DNA of 33,703 nt from an uncultured Oscillospiraceae bacterium (GCA_900763995.1 CAAFMK010000059.1:1-33703); one strand, 5' to 3'; counted from the stretch's first letter, positions 1-8,768 are shown. Made by a program: numbers and translations. Notes: generated by a model from the letters alone, not told the origin.

Positions 1-198
1 GAAATGCCTTTTGAGAAAAAACATACTTATGAGAATAAGAATAAACAGCGGAATCCCCGCATAGATAATGAAATTAGATAATAATTGATCCCCTTCCATT
101 TGAAAGTGTGTAAGCAATCGTCTTGTATGGCTTAGAAGTTCAAACAGAATTGCTATGGAAAGAATCATGTACCATGGCACTTTATAAGAGCGTTCCAA
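1..198 (-). CDS. Hypothetical membrane protein, N-terminal part (runs off the window)
   Basis: This is an open minus-strand frame of 66 codons that continues past base 1, so the C-terminus is missing. I chose the TTG at 198-196 because an AGAGGTGG ribosome binding site lies six bases upstream. An alternative ATG at 168-166 overlaps the TGA of the small ORF at 165-296 in an ATGA arrangement. The visible protein has a hydrophobic stretch near residues 11-20, a polar middle, and a clear membrane segment at about residues 46-62 (IIYAGIPLFILILISMFF) followed by basic residues. I do not recognise the family. The base composition is visibly AT-richer than the genes to the right, which may mark a different origin. 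Confidence 0.5.
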   Translation of the reverse strand, partial: MERSYKVPWYMILSIAILFELLSHTRRLLTHFQMEGDQLLSNFIIYAGIPLFILILISMFFLKRHF

Positions 199-296
199 AT
201 AGGTCCACCTCTTTCAACAAGCTCCCAAGTTATGGGGCCGTAATTCCAAAGACTGCCTTTCGTTGCCCGTCGTGGTAGGGAGACTGGTTTTGTCAT
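165..296 (-). CDS. Possible 43-residue small ORF upstream of the membrane gene
   Basis: ATG at 296-294 and TGA at 167-165 bound a 43-residue ORF starting MTKPVSLPRRATKG and ending NALIKCHGT. It is basic, with no signal peptide or membrane segment. A purine-rich AGAGGGGG sits directly against the ATG, closer than ideal, and can fold into a CCCC-AGA-GGGG hairpin. The ORF overlaps the start of the next minus-strand frame, suggesting translational coupling or a leader peptide. I recognise no family. It could be a chance frame, since conservation cannot be judged here. Confidence 0.3.
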   Translation of the reverse strand: MTKPVSLPRRATKGSLWNYGPITWELVERGGPIWNALIKCHGT

Positions 297-315
297 CCCC
301 CTCTGGGGCAGTCTC
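250..315 (-). promoter_or_regulatory. Competing hairpin arms over the small-ORF start
   Basis: The arm GGCAGTCTC at 307-315 can pair with AGACTGCC at 250-257 (8 bp) or with GAGACTG at 280-286 (7 bp), but not both. In minus-strand RNA the shorter helix encloses the ribosome binding site and ATG of the small ORF at 165-296. The complementarity is directly visible; a regulatory role is inference. Confidence 0.3.
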
Positions 316-333
316 ATATACATTTAATAATAG

Positions 334-365
334 AGAGAGACCCTATATTGCCACAGGGTCTCTCT
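334..365. terminator. Strong hairpin, possible terminator
   Basis: AGAGAGACCCT (334-344) pairs perfectly over 11 bp with AGGGTCTCTCT (355-365) around a 10-base loop. Neither side has a good T-run (ATTTG on the plus side, CTATTATT on the minus side), so termination is possible but not certain. From here to the promoter at 454 I see nothing further. Confidence 0.4.
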
Positions 366-453
366 ATTTGTCCTGAGCGCTGGACACCATGGGATTCTAG
401 TTCTCAATATCCCCCAGATTTATGAACGAACCATGAACTTTTTTCAATGCCCA

Positions 454-482
454 TTGACAAGTATCCGATTTCGGACTATACT
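454..482 (+). promoter_or_regulatory. Sigma-A promoter of the MMPL/GLUG operon
   Basis: TTGACA (454-459) and TATACT (477-482) are separated by exactly 17 bases. Transcription would start near 489, giving a leader of about 125 bases before the gene at 614. Confidence 0.75.
464..475. promoter_or_regulatory. Palindromic operator candidate in the promoter spacer
   Basis: TCCGA-TT-TCGGA is a perfect inverted repeat lying wholly between the -35 and -10 boxes, the usual place for a repressor of the TetR or MarR type. No such regulator is encoded next to it in the window, so the cognate protein is unknown. Confidence 0.45.
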
Positions 483-613
483 TCTAAAATCCACTACGCC
501 GTATTACCACCTCCATTGAATGTTCTGTTTGTTGGAATTTGAGCCATAAACCAGACATATCATTGGGGGTACCTATTTGAGTTGCCTGAATGATCTAAGG
601 GGTGTGAGATGCC

Positions 614-3082
614 ATGTCAGGACAGACGGGACATAAATCGTCCTTTTTTGAAAAATTGGCCACATTTATCGTGGATAAACGGAATTTGATTTTCTTTTTC
701 TATGTGGCCGCCCTTATTTTTTGTCTGTACAGCCGATCCCTGGTACAGGTGTGTGACGATCTTACCGCCTATCTGCCCGCTGATTCTGAGACCCGGCAGA
801 GCCTCACTCTGATGGAAGATGAGTTCACCACCTTTGGTACTGCCCGTGTTATGGTGTCCAATGTGACCTACCCGCTGGCCCAGTCCCTGGCGGAGCAGAT
901 GGGTGAGATCGAAGGGGTCACCTCGGTGGGATTTGATGACACTGAGGACCACTTCAGAGCCGCCAGCGCCCTGTTTGATGTCACCTTTGACGGGGAGAGC
1001 GGGGATGAGATCAGTCTACAGGGCATGGACGGCATCAAGGCGCTTTTGGCGGACTATGACACCTACATCTCCAGCGAGGTGGGCTATGATATGTCCGCCA
1101 CCCTCAGCCAGGAGATGGTGGTCATTCTGGGCATTGCCGCCGTCATCATTGTTCTGGTGCTGCTGCTCACCTCCCGCTCCTATGCGGAGATCCCCATTTT
1201 GCTGGTCACCTTCTCTGCTGCCGCCCTTTTAAATATGGGTACCAACTACTGGCTGACTGAGATCTCCTTTGTGTCCAACTCGGTCACCGTGGTGCTCCAG
1301 CTGGCTCTGGCCATCGACTACGCCATTATCATGATCCACCGCTTCACAGAGGAGCGGGAGAAGTACGACATCCGCTCTGCGGCCATTCAGGCCCTGAGTA
1401 AGGCCATCCCGGAGATTTCCGCCAGCAGTCTGACCACCATCTCCGGTCTGGCGGCCATGATGTTCATGCAGTTCCGCATTGGTGCAGATATGGGTATCGT
1501 GCTGATCAAGGCCATTTTGTTCAGTATGCTGTCTGTCTTTACCCTGATGCCCGGGTTGCTGGTGCTGTCAGCCAATGCACTGGAGCGCACCCAGCACAAG
1601 TCTTTTATCCCATCCATCAACTACTGGGGCAAGTTTGTCATCAAGACCCGGTATATCCTCACCCCTCTGTTTGGGCTGTGTCTCATTGGCAGCTTTCTGC
1701 TGTCCAATCAGTGCCCCTATGTCTATGGTACAGAGACCCTGTCCACACCCAAGAAAAATGACCGTCAGATCGCTGTGGAGAAGATCAACAGCACATTTTA
1801 TCCCCAAAATATCATGGCACTTCTGGTTCCAGTGGGGGACACCAGCAGCGAAGCGGCTGTGATGCACGCACTGGAGCGCTACGAGGAGGTGGACTTCACC
1901 CAGGGCCTGGCCAACACCACCGCCGAGGACGACTACACCCTCACCCAGTCCCTGACCCCACGCCAGTTTTCTGAGATGGTGGACATCGACTATGAGCTGG
2001 TGGAATTTTTGTACACCGCCTATGCGGTGGACCATGAGGACTACGGCAGAGTGGTGCGGGGGGTGGACAGCTACAGTGTCCCCCTGATGGATATGTTCCT
2101 CTTTTTGTGTGACCAGAAGGATGCCGGCTATGTGGAGCTGGATGAGGAGCTGGATGAGGAACTGGATGATTTGCACCAGCAGCTGCTGGATGGCCGTGTC
2201 CAGCTGCTGGGTGAGAAGTACTCCCGTATCCTCATCAGTCTCAACCTCCCAGAGGAGAGCCAGGAGACCTTCGACTTCCTGAAAACCATCCACAAGGAAG
2301 CGGAGCGCTACTACGACAAGGACAGCATCTATCTGGTGGGCAACTCCACCAACGACTTTGACCTGTCCACCTCCTTCCACCGGGACAATCTGGTCATCAG
2401 TGTTCTGACGGTGCTGTTTGTCATCATCGTTCTGGTCTTTACCTTCCAGTCGGTGGGCCTGTCCATTTTGCTGATCCTGGTCATTCAGGGCAGTATCTGG
2501 ATCAACTTCTCATTCCCGCCCCTGATGGATGCCCCGGTGTTCTTTTTGAGCTACCTCATCACCACCTCCATTCAGATGGGTGCCAACATCGACTACGCCA
2601 TTGTCATCTCCACCCGGTATCAGGAGCTGAAAAAGACCATGCCCCTGCACGAGGCCGTGATTCAGGCCCTGAACCAGGCCTTCCCCACTGTGCTGACCTC
2701 CGGTTCCATTTTGGCCTCGGCCGGTATCCTGATCAGCCGCCTGTCCAGTACCTCAGCCATTGTGGGCATTGGTCAATGTCTGGGCCGTGGTACCATCATA
2801 TCCATGTTCCTGGTCATGGCTGTGCTGCCCCAGATCCTTATGCTGGGTGACATCATTGCAGAAAAGACCAGAATTAATATCAAGGTGCCGGAAAAGACCC
2901 AGAATCTCAACGGTACCATCTATGTGGATGGCCGTGTCCGGGGCCGGATCTCCGGCGTGGTTGACGCCACCATGCACGGTGTCATCTATGGTGAGATGTC
3001 TGCCATGGTGGGGACGGGAACCCTGAAAGATGTCCCCATAGAACTTCCAGAGGAGGGAGAAACTGATGAAATACCTACATAG
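614..3082 (+). CDS. MMPL/RND-family membrane transporter
   Basis: This 822-residue protein has the two-fold MMPL layout. Each half has one N-terminal membrane helix, a large extracellular domain, then a bundle of helices. The first half has a helix at about 24-44, an outer domain to about 165, and helices to about 325. The second half begins with a helix near 350. The proton-relay-like motifs are AIDYAIIMIHRF (Asp at 235) and NIDYAIVISTRY (Asp at 660). Family members export lipids, glycopeptidolipids or polyketide-like compounds by proton motive force; the substrate here is unknown. After the last helix a glycine-rich tail (about 757-822) follows the alternating pattern GTIYVDGRVRGRISG, which resembles the bactofilin beta-roll. 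The start has AAGGGG ten bases upstream. The stop codon lies inside the next gene (17-base overlap), so the two are translated together. Confidence 0.85.
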   Translation: MSGQTGHKSSFFEKLATFIVDKRNLIFFFYVAALIFCLYSRSLVQVCDDLTAYLPADSETRQSLTLMEDEFTTFGTARVMVSNVTYPLAQSLAEQMGEIEGVTSVGFDDTEDHFRAASALFDVTFDGESGDEISLQGMDGIKALLADYDTYISSEVGYDMSATLSQEMVVILGIAAVIIVLVLLLTSRSYAEIPILLVTFSAAALLNMGTNYWLTEISFVSNSVTVVLQLALAIDYAIIMIHRFTEEREKYDIRSAAIQALSKAIPEISASSLTTISGLAAMMFMQFRIGADMGIVLIKAILFSMLSVFTLMPGLLVLSANALERTQHKSFIPSINYWGKFVIKTRYILTPLFGLCLIGSFLLSNQCPYVYGTETLSTPKKNDRQIAVEKINSTFYPQNIMALLVPVGDTSSEAAVMHALERYEEVDFTQGLANTTAEDDYTLTQSLTPRQFSEMVDIDYELVEFLYTAYAVDHEDYGRVVRGVDSYSVPLMDMFLFLCDQKDAGYVELDEELDEELDDLHQQLLDGRVQLLGEKYSRILISLNLPEESQETFDFLKTIHKEAERYYDKDSIYLVGNSTNDFDLSTSFHRDNLVISVLTVLFVIIVLVFTFQSVGLSILLILVIQGSIWINFSFPPLMDAPVFFLSYLITTSIQMGANIDYAIVISTRYQELKKTMPLHEAVIQALNQAFPTVLTSGSILASAGILISRLSSTSAIVGIGQCLGRGTIISMFLVMAVLPQILMLGDIIAEKTRINIKVPEKTQNLNGTIYVDGRVRGRISGVVDATMHGVIYGEMSAMVGTGTLKDVPIELPEEGETDEIPT

Positions 3083-6000
3083 AGCCAGCGCCCTTTTGTT
3101 GGCCATTGTCATGGCTCTCTCCATGTCCGTCCCGGCTCTTGCTGCCGATACGAACACCATCTCAATCCATACAGCGGAGGATCTCATCGCTCTATCAAAG
3201 TCATGCAGTCTGGACACTTGGTCAAGAGGAAAAACTGTGGTGCTGGAGGCGGATCTGGATCTAGATGGAAAAAACTTTGTCCCTATCCCCACCTTTGGCG
3301 GCACCTTTGAGGGGAACGGCCACGCCATATCCAATCTGAACCTGTCCAACAGCGGCAGTGTACAGGGCCTGTTCCGCTATGTACAGGAGTCTGGTGTTAT
3401 CCGCGGACTGACTGTGGAGGGGGCCATCGCCCCCAGCGGCACCAAGAGCACCCTGGGCGGCATTGCAGGCAGCAACCGGGGCCTGATCACCGAATGCACC
3501 ATGCGTGGCACTGTGCGGGGGGTCAGCAATGTGGGTGGCCTTGTGGGAATTAACGAGAGCACAGGCCGCCTGATTGGCTGCACCTTCTCAGGCAGTGTGA
3601 CCGGTGAACACTACATCGGGGGTGTGGTGGGGCAGAATCTGGGCAGTCTGGTGCAGTGCCACAATCAGGGGGCAGTTAACACCGTTGAGGTGAAAACCAC
3701 CGCAGGTCTGAATGATCTGGACTGGCAGGATCCCAACTCCACGGAAAATATCCCCTCCTGCACCGACATTGGCGGCATCGCGGGCTTTTCCACCGGCATC
3801 ATCCAGAGCTGCCACAACAAGGGTGAGGTGGGCTACGCCCATATCGGCTACAATGTGGGCGGGATCGTGGGCCGCCAGTCCGGGTATCTGGATGGCTGTA
3901 CCAACTCAGGCCCTGTCCGTGGGCGAAAGGATGTGGGCGGCATTGCAGGACAGCTGGAGCCCAACCTTCTGTTAAAGTACAGTGAGGACACTCTGACCCG
4001 GTTGTGGCGGGAGCTGGACACCCTGCAAAACATGACGGACGGCACCCTATCCAACACCGATGGTTCCTCCAATAACATCTCCAGCTCAGTCTCTGCCCTC
4101 ACCGATCAGGCGGGAACGGTCAAGGATAAAACCTCTGATCTGACCGATGTGATGAGCGACTGGGTCTCTGACAACATAGATCGGGTTCAGGACATCACCG
4201 CCCGTGTCTCCTGGGCGCTGGATCAGCTGGACCCGGTGCTCAAGGACGCGACCCGGGCCTCGGACACTCTGGCCGATGCCATGAATGAGCTGGAGAAGGC
4301 CATGAACTCCGGCGAGCTTTTGAGCATACTTGGCCAAGAGGCCGCTGATCAGCTGGATCAGGCCTTTCAGCACACCAAACAGGCATTTCGACAGGTTGGA
4401 CAGTCCCTTCTCAACATCGACCGGGATAAGGATGCCCTGGTCAAGGCCATGCTGACCGGAGATCAGGAGACCATCCTCATTGCTGTCCGGAATCTGAACA
4501 ACAGTATTAAATCCCTTGGCCCAGCTGTGACGCCCCTGAAGTTTGCCGCTCAGGAGCTGGCCAATGCCATCCGCACTTTGAAACACGCTGGGGGTGTTGG
4601 AGAAAATCTCTTTGACCATCTGGGCGATATGGCCTCCAAGCTGGAGGATGCCGCCAACCACCTGACCGATACCTCCCAGGGGATGTGGGACATTATCAAC
4701 GACCTGTCCAACCGCCCCACCATTGAATTTCGTCCCATTGACAGTGTGATCACAGACAGGTCTGATGCGCTGGACGACGCCATGACCGGCCTTTTGGATC
4801 AGATGGATCACTTGACTGAAACTGTCTCCAATTCCAAGGATCTGCTCATCTCCGATCTGCGGGCCATCAACCATCAGATGGGCGTGGTGGTGGATGTATT
4901 CCACCAGATGGCGGATAATGCCCAGAATGAGGAAATCAGTGACCGCTTTGAGGACATCTCCGACCTGGAGCAGAATCTGGATACCGGTATCATCTCCCAG
5001 TCCCAAAACTCCGGGGCCGTTGAGGGGGATGTAAACACCGCCGGAGTGGCCGGTTCCATTGCAGTGGAGTATGACTTTGACCCGGAGGACGATCTGACCA
5101 CCATTGGAACCCGCTCTTTGAACTTCCGCTATCAGGCCCGTGCAGTGGTGCTCAGCTGCACCAACACCGGGGAGATCACCGGCAAAAAGGACTGTACTGG
5201 CGGCATTGCCGGGCGCATGGATCTGGGCCGGGTCTCCAGCTGTGAAAACTATGGCTCCATCACCAGCACCAACGGGGACTATGTGGGCGGCATTGCTGGC
5301 TCCTCCCACGCCATTGTGCGGGACTGCTGGTCAAAATGCACCCTGTCCGGGCGGGACTATGTGGGCGGTGTGGCCGGATACGCCACCACGCTTTTAAACT
5401 GCCGATCCCTAATCTCCCTGGTCGATGGAGCAGAGTACCTTGGCTCTGTGGCCGGAGACATAGACCCCACTGGCACTCTGCAAGACAATCTTTTCGTGCC
5501 CATGGATGTGGCCGGTGTAGATGGTGTGAGCTACGCTGAACAGGCGGCCCCTGTGACATTTGAACAGCTTCAAGAGGCCGGAGGGATGCCCCACGGCTTT
5601 ACCCAGTTCCAGCTGACCTTCCAGGCCGATGGCCGGGTGGTGGAGGTCATCCCCTTCTCCTACGGGGATCATCTGGACTCCCTGCCTGTTGTGCCAGCCA
5701 AAGAGGGCCACTCTGGAAAGTGGCCCCCCATCGATCTGGAGCACCTGACCTTCAGCCAGACCTTGGAGGCCGTCTACACCCCCTACACCTCCTCCCTGGC
5801 GGGGGGCAACAAGGATGTGCCTGAGCTGCTGGTAGATGGCAGTTTCAGCAGTGATGCCGTTGTGGACTACACCAGCGCCCCCACTCACTGGACAGACCTC
5901 CACAACCGCTCCTACGACGGCACCGCCTACACCGTCACCGTCACAGACCCAGCTCTCAAATCCCCCAGCTACACCATCCACTACCGGCTCCCCAATCCCA

Positions 6001-6242
6001 AGGGACACTACACCCTCTGGGTGCAGCGCGGGGACAACTGGGAAAAGCAGGACTATGAGCGGGATGGCAGCTATCTTCTATTGACGGACACCTCAGGTAC
6101 CACCACATTTTGTGTCCTGCCCAGCAGCCTCGGTCTCTGGCTCTGGCTGCTGATCGGGGGTGGCACAGCCGTTCTTTTGGGGACAGCGGCAGTCACTTTG
6201 AAGAAGAAGCATAAGGAAAAAAAGCAGAGCATAGCAGTATGA
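3066..6242 (+). CDS. Exported GLUG-repeat protein with helical insert and C-terminal membrane anchor
   Basis: The protein has 1058 residues. A signal peptide (about 1-27, ending PALAA) leads into repeats of the GLUG type (G-x-V-x-G-x-x-x-V-G-G-I-A-G) at about 75-295. An Asp/Asn-rich, largely alpha-helical stretch with coiled-coil character follows at about 300-635. GLUG repeats then resume at about 640-780 (for example GRDYVGGVAGY). After a beta-rich region to about 1015 come a single membrane helix (about 1022-1044) and a basic tail. There is no LPXTG motif, so it is anchored by the helix. GLUG repeats form beta-solenoids in surface proteins; the helical insert inside the solenoid is unusual. 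Overlap with the MMPL gene suggests that it works with the transporter, perhaps as an extracytoplasmic partner or substrate receptor. The exact function is unknown. Confidence 0.75.
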   Translation: MKYLHRASALLLAIVMALSMSVPALAADTNTISIHTAEDLIALSKSCSLDTWSRGKTVVLEADLDLDGKNFVPIPTFGGTFEGNGHAISNLNLSNSGSVQGLFRYVQESGVIRGLTVEGAIAPSGTKSTLGGIAGSNRGLITECTMRGTVRGVSNVGGLVGINESTGRLIGCTFSGSVTGEHYIGGVVGQNLGSLVQCHNQGAVNTVEVKTTAGLNDLDWQDPNSTENIPSCTDIGGIAGFSTGIIQSCHNKGEVGYAHIGYNVGGIVGRQSGYLDGCTNSGPVRGRKDVGGIAGQLEPNLLLKYSEDTLTRLWRELDTLQNMTDGTLSNTDGSSNNISSSVSALTDQAGTVKDKTSDLTDVMSDWVSDNIDRVQDITARVSWALDQLDPVLKDATRASDTLADAMNELEKAMNSGELLSILGQEAADQLDQAFQHTKQAFRQVGQSLLNIDRDKDALVKAMLTGDQETILIAVRNLNNSIKSLGPAVTPLKFAAQELANAIRTLKHAGGVGENLFDHLGDMASKLEDAANHLTDTSQGMWDIINDLSNRPTIEFRPIDSVITDRSDALDDAMTGLLDQMDHLTETVSNSKDLLISDLRAINHQMGVVVDVFHQMADNAQNEEISDRFEDISDLEQNLDTGIISQSQNSGAVEGDVNTAGVAGSIAVEYDFDPEDDLTTIGTRSLNFRYQARAVVLSCTNTGEITGKKDCTGGIAGRMDLGRVSSCENYGSITSTNGDYVGGIAGSSHAIVRDCWSKCTLSGRDYVGGVAGYATTLLNCRSLISLVDGAEYLGSVAGDIDPTGTLQDNLFVPMDVAGVDGVSYAEQAAPVTFEQLQEAGGMPHGFTQFQLTFQADGRVVEVIPFSYGDHLDSLPVVPAKEGHSGKWPPIDLEHLTFSQTLEAVYTPYTSSLAGGNKDVPELLVDGSFSSDAVVDYTSAPTHWTDLHNRSYDGTAYTVTVTDPALKSPSYTIHYRLPNPKGHYTLWVQRGDNWEKQDYERDGSYLLLTDTSGTTTFCVLPSSLGLWLWLLIGGGTAVLLGTAAVTLKKKHKEKKQSIAV

Positions 6243-6246
6243 CAGG

Positions 6247-6284
6247 CAGAGGGCCGCTGAATTGATTAGCGGCCCTCTGTTTTA
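6247..6284 (+). terminator. Rho-independent terminator of the MMPL/GLUG operon
   Basis: CAGAGGGCCGCT (6247-6258) pairs over 12 bp with AGCGGCCCTCTG (6268-6279), followed by TTTTATT. It lies between two convergent genes, but only the plus side has a T-run. Confidence 0.85.
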
Positions 6285-6290
6285 TTCTGT

Positions 6291-6971
6291 TCAACTGTTC
6301 TGCTCCAGCCCCATCTCATCCATGGCGTGGAGCATATGGATGGCCATGGCGTGCTCCGCCCCCGCACCATCCCGCTTGCGGAAAAACTCCATGAGCAGGG
6401 CGTGATCCCGCAGGGTGTCTTGGGCCAGCTTCTCTGCGTGCTCCCCGGCCACCACAGCGGTCTCCACCGCCTGGCTGATGATGGGCAGCAGCCGCATCAT
6501 AAATTCATTGTGGGTGGCCCGGACAATGGCGGCATGAAAATCCCGGTCGGCCTGGGTGCGGTTCTCCCCTGTTAAAATACACCGCTCCACCGCTGCACCC
6601 AACACCAGGATCTCAGAAAGCTCCTCCTCACTGGCCCGGGTGCAGGCAAGGCTGGCCACCTTTGGCTCAAATATGGCCCGCAGCTCAAAGAGATCCCGCA
6701 GCTGGCCATTGATGCTGTCCAGCTCCCTCAACCCAAAGTCGGAAATTTCCTCCACCCTTGCAGAGACAAAGGTGCCCCGGCCCCGGTGTACCTCCACCAC
6801 CCCCTGTACCACCAGCACCTGTATGGCCTGGCGCAAGGTGGCCCTGCTCACCCCCAGGGCACCAGACAGCTCCAGCTCATTGGGGAGCTTATCCCCTGGG
6901 GCCAGTTTTCTCTCTGCCACGATCATGTTATACAGCTTCTGGGCTGTCTGCTGGGCTAAAGTTTCACTCAT
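6291..6971 (-). CDS. GntR-family transcriptional regulator, FadR subfamily
   Basis: The protein has 226 residues. An N-terminal winged helix-turn-helix of the GntR type occupies about residues 1-75, with the typical LGVSRATLRQAIQVL recognition helix and the wing GRGTFVS. The C-terminal all-helical FCD ligand domain runs from about 85 to 215, with the metal-site residues Asp/His in RDFHAAIVRATHN and later histidines. I chose the ATG at 6971 because AAGGGGG lies upstream of it; a longer frame to 7031 would include the operator region. The gene is divergent from ilvD, with two FadR-type sites between them, so it probably controls both itself and ilvD. Such regulators usually sense small organic acids; the ligand is not known. 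Confidence 0.85.
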   Translation of the reverse strand: MSETLAQQTAQKLYNMIVAERKLAPGDKLPNELELSGALGVSRATLRQAIQVLVVQGVVEVHRGRGTFVSARVEEISDFGLRELDSINGQLRDLFELRAIFEPKVASLACTRASEEELSEILVLGAAVERCILTGENRTQADRDFHAAIVRATHNEFMMRLLPIISQAVETAVVAGEHAEKLAQDTLRDHALLMEFFRKRDGAGAEHAMAIHMLHAMDEMGLEQNS

Positions 6972-7002
6972 TTGCTCCGTCCCCCTTGACATCTCTTCTA
7001 TT

Positions 7003-7031
7003 ATGATATAGCATATAGTCAGACATTTCAA
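7003..7031 (-). promoter_or_regulatory. Probable promoter of the gntR gene
   Basis: On the minus strand TTGAAA (7031-7026) and TATCAT (7008-7003) are 17 bases apart. The first operator-like site (7016-7026) lies between them, which fits autorepression. Confidence 0.5.
7016..7026. promoter_or_regulatory. FadR-type operator candidate 1
   Basis: TAGTCAGACAT fits the FadR-subfamily consensus TNGTNNNACNA except for its last base. It sits 19 bp centre to centre from the second site. Confidence 0.45.
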
Positions 7032-7048
7032 TAGTTGTCTGACAACTA
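7032..7048. promoter_or_regulatory. FadR-type operator candidate 2
   Basis: TAGTTGTCTGACAACTA is a perfect 17-bp palindrome around a central T. Its core TTGTCTGACAA matches the FadR-subfamily consensus TNGTNNNACNA exactly. It lies 28 bases before the ilvD start codon, where binding should block ilvD transcription. Confidence 0.65.
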
Positions 7049-7075
7049 ACGAAGATAATTTGGGAGGTCGTTCCT

Positions 7076-8737
7076 ATGCGCTCTGATACCGTAAAAAAAG
7101 GGGTGCCTGCCGCCCCTAACCGCTCTTTGCTCTACGCCCTGGGCTACACCAAGGAGGAGCTGGAGCGTCCCCTCATTGGCGTGGTCTGCTCCTACAATGA
7201 GATCGTCCCTGGCCACATGAATCTGGACAAAATTTCTGAGGCCGTGAAGGCCGGCATCCGGGCCGCTGGGGGCACCCCGGTGGAGTTCCCCGCCATCGCC
7301 GTATGTGACGGCATTGCTATGGGCCATGTGGGGATGAAATACTCTCTGGTCACCCGGGATCTCATCGCCGACTCCACAGAGGCCATGGCCATGGCCCATC
7401 AGTTTGACGGTCTGGTGATGATCCCAAACTGCGACAAAAATGTGCCCGGCCTCCTTATGGCCGCCGCCCGTGTGAACATCCCCACCATCTTTGTCTCCGG
7501 CGGCCCCATGTTGGCCGGTACCCTCAACGACGGACGCCGCACCTGTTTGTCCCATATGTTTGAGGCAGTGGGTGCCTACTACGCCGGGAAGCTGGATGAG
7601 GCCGGGGTGGAGGAGTACGAGAACAACGCCTGTCCCACCTGCGGCTCCTGCTCTGGAATGTACACCGCCAACTCCATGAACTGCCTCACCGAGGCCATCG
7701 GCATGGGTCTGCCGGGCAACGGCACCATCCCCGCCGTCTACTCCGCCCGCATCCGTCTGGCCAAGCACGCCGGTATGAAGATCATGGAGCTGGTGGAACG
7801 GGACATCCGGCCCCGGGATATTATGACCAAGGCCGCCTTCCACAATGCTGAGACCGTTGATATGGCTTTGGGCTGTTCCACCAACACCATGCTCCATCTG
7901 CCCGCCATCGCCCACGAGTGCGGCATTGAGCTGAACTTAGATGCCACCAATGAGATCTCTGACCGCACCCCCAACCTGTGCCACCTGGCCCCCGCCGGGG
8001 ACACCTATATGGAGGACTTAGACCGGGCTGGCGGTGTCTATGCGGTTATGGCCGAGCTGGCCAAGGGCGGCCTCCTTGATACCAGCCTGCCCACCTGCAC
8101 GGGAAAAACGGTGGGAGAAAATCTGGCTGGCGTGGTCAATCGCAACCATGAGGTCATTCGTCCTCTGGAGACCCCTTACTCCAAAACCGGCGGCATTGCG
8201 GTACTCAAGGGCAATCTGGCCCCTGATGGCTGTGTAGTCAAGCAGTCCGCCGTGGCTTCTGAAATGATGGTGCATGAGGGTCCCGCCCGGGTCTTTGACT
8301 CTGAGGATGAGGCCATTGAGGCCATCTACGCTGGAAAGATCGTGGCCGGTGATGTGGTGGTCATCCGTTATGAGGGCCCCAAGGGCGGCCCTGGTATGCG
8401 GGAAATGCTCAACCCCACCTCCGCCATTGCAGGCATGGGCCTTGATAAGGATGTGGCCCTTATTACAGATGGCCGCTTCTCCGGTGCCACCAGAGGGGCT
8501 TCCATCGGCCATGTGTCCCCAGAGGCCGCCAGCGGCGGCACCATCGGTCTGGTACAGGAGGGGGACATGATCGCCATCGACATCCCCGCCCACTCCATCT
8601 CTCTAAAAGTGTCTGACGAGGAGCTGGAGGCCCGCCGGGCCAAGTGGGTCTGCCCGGAGCCCAAAATCAAAACTGGCTATCTGGCCCGGTATGCCAAGCT
8701 GGTGTCCTCTGCCAATAGGGGCGCTATTTTGGAGTAA
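7076..8737 (+). CDS. ilvD: Dihydroxy-acid dehydratase
   Basis: The 553-residue length is usual for IlvD. The enzyme removes water from 2,3-dihydroxy-3-methylbutanoate or -pentanoate to give the 2-oxo acids of valine and isoleucine synthesis. Visible signatures are the cluster cysteines in NCDKNVPG and [17 protein letters not shown] and the C-terminal [16 protein letters not shown]. The N-terminal NEIVPGH segment resembles the Escherichia coli-type enzymes rather than those with Cys at that position. GGGAGG lies eight bases upstream of the ATG. No other ilv or leu gene is near. The divergent FadR-type regulator and its operators suggest single-gene control; a sugar-acid dehydratase of the wider IlvD/Edd family is the alternative, but the motifs favour IlvD. 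Confidence 0.93.
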   Translation: MRSDTVKKGVPAAPNRSLLYALGYTKEELERPLIGVVCSYNEIVPGHMNLDKISEAVKAGIRAAGGTPVEFPAIAVCDGIAMGHVGMKYSLVTRDLIADSTEAMAMAHQFDGLVMIPNCDKNVPGLLMAAARVNIPTIFVSGGPMLAGTLNDGRRTCLSHMFEAVGAYYAGKLDEAGVEEYENNACPTCGSCSGMYTANSMNCLTEAIGMGLPGNGTIPAVYSARIRLAKHAGMKIMELVERDIRPRDIMTKAAFHNAETVDMALGCSTNTMLHLPAIAHECGIELNLDATNEISDRTPNLCHLAPAGDTYMEDLDRAGGVYAVMAELAKGGLLDTSLPTCTGKTVGENLAGVVNRNHEVIRPLETPYSKTGGIAVLKGNLAPDGCVVKQSAVASEMMVHEGPARVFDSEDEAIEAIYAGKIVAGDVVVIRYEGPKGGPGMREMLNPTSAIAGMGLDKDVALITDGRFSGATRGASIGHVSPEAASGGTIGLVQEGDMIAIDIPAHSISLKVSDEELEARRAKWVCPEPKIKTGYLARYAKLVSSANRGAILE

Positions 8738-8768
8738 AGGCCACACCAATTACCAAACACCAGTATAA

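Noticed and set aside
4086..5309. Long minus-strand open frame (407 codons) opposite the GLUG gene
   Set aside because: It is antisense to a well-supported exported protein, has no ribosome binding site or recognisable domain, and arises from GC-biased codon use.
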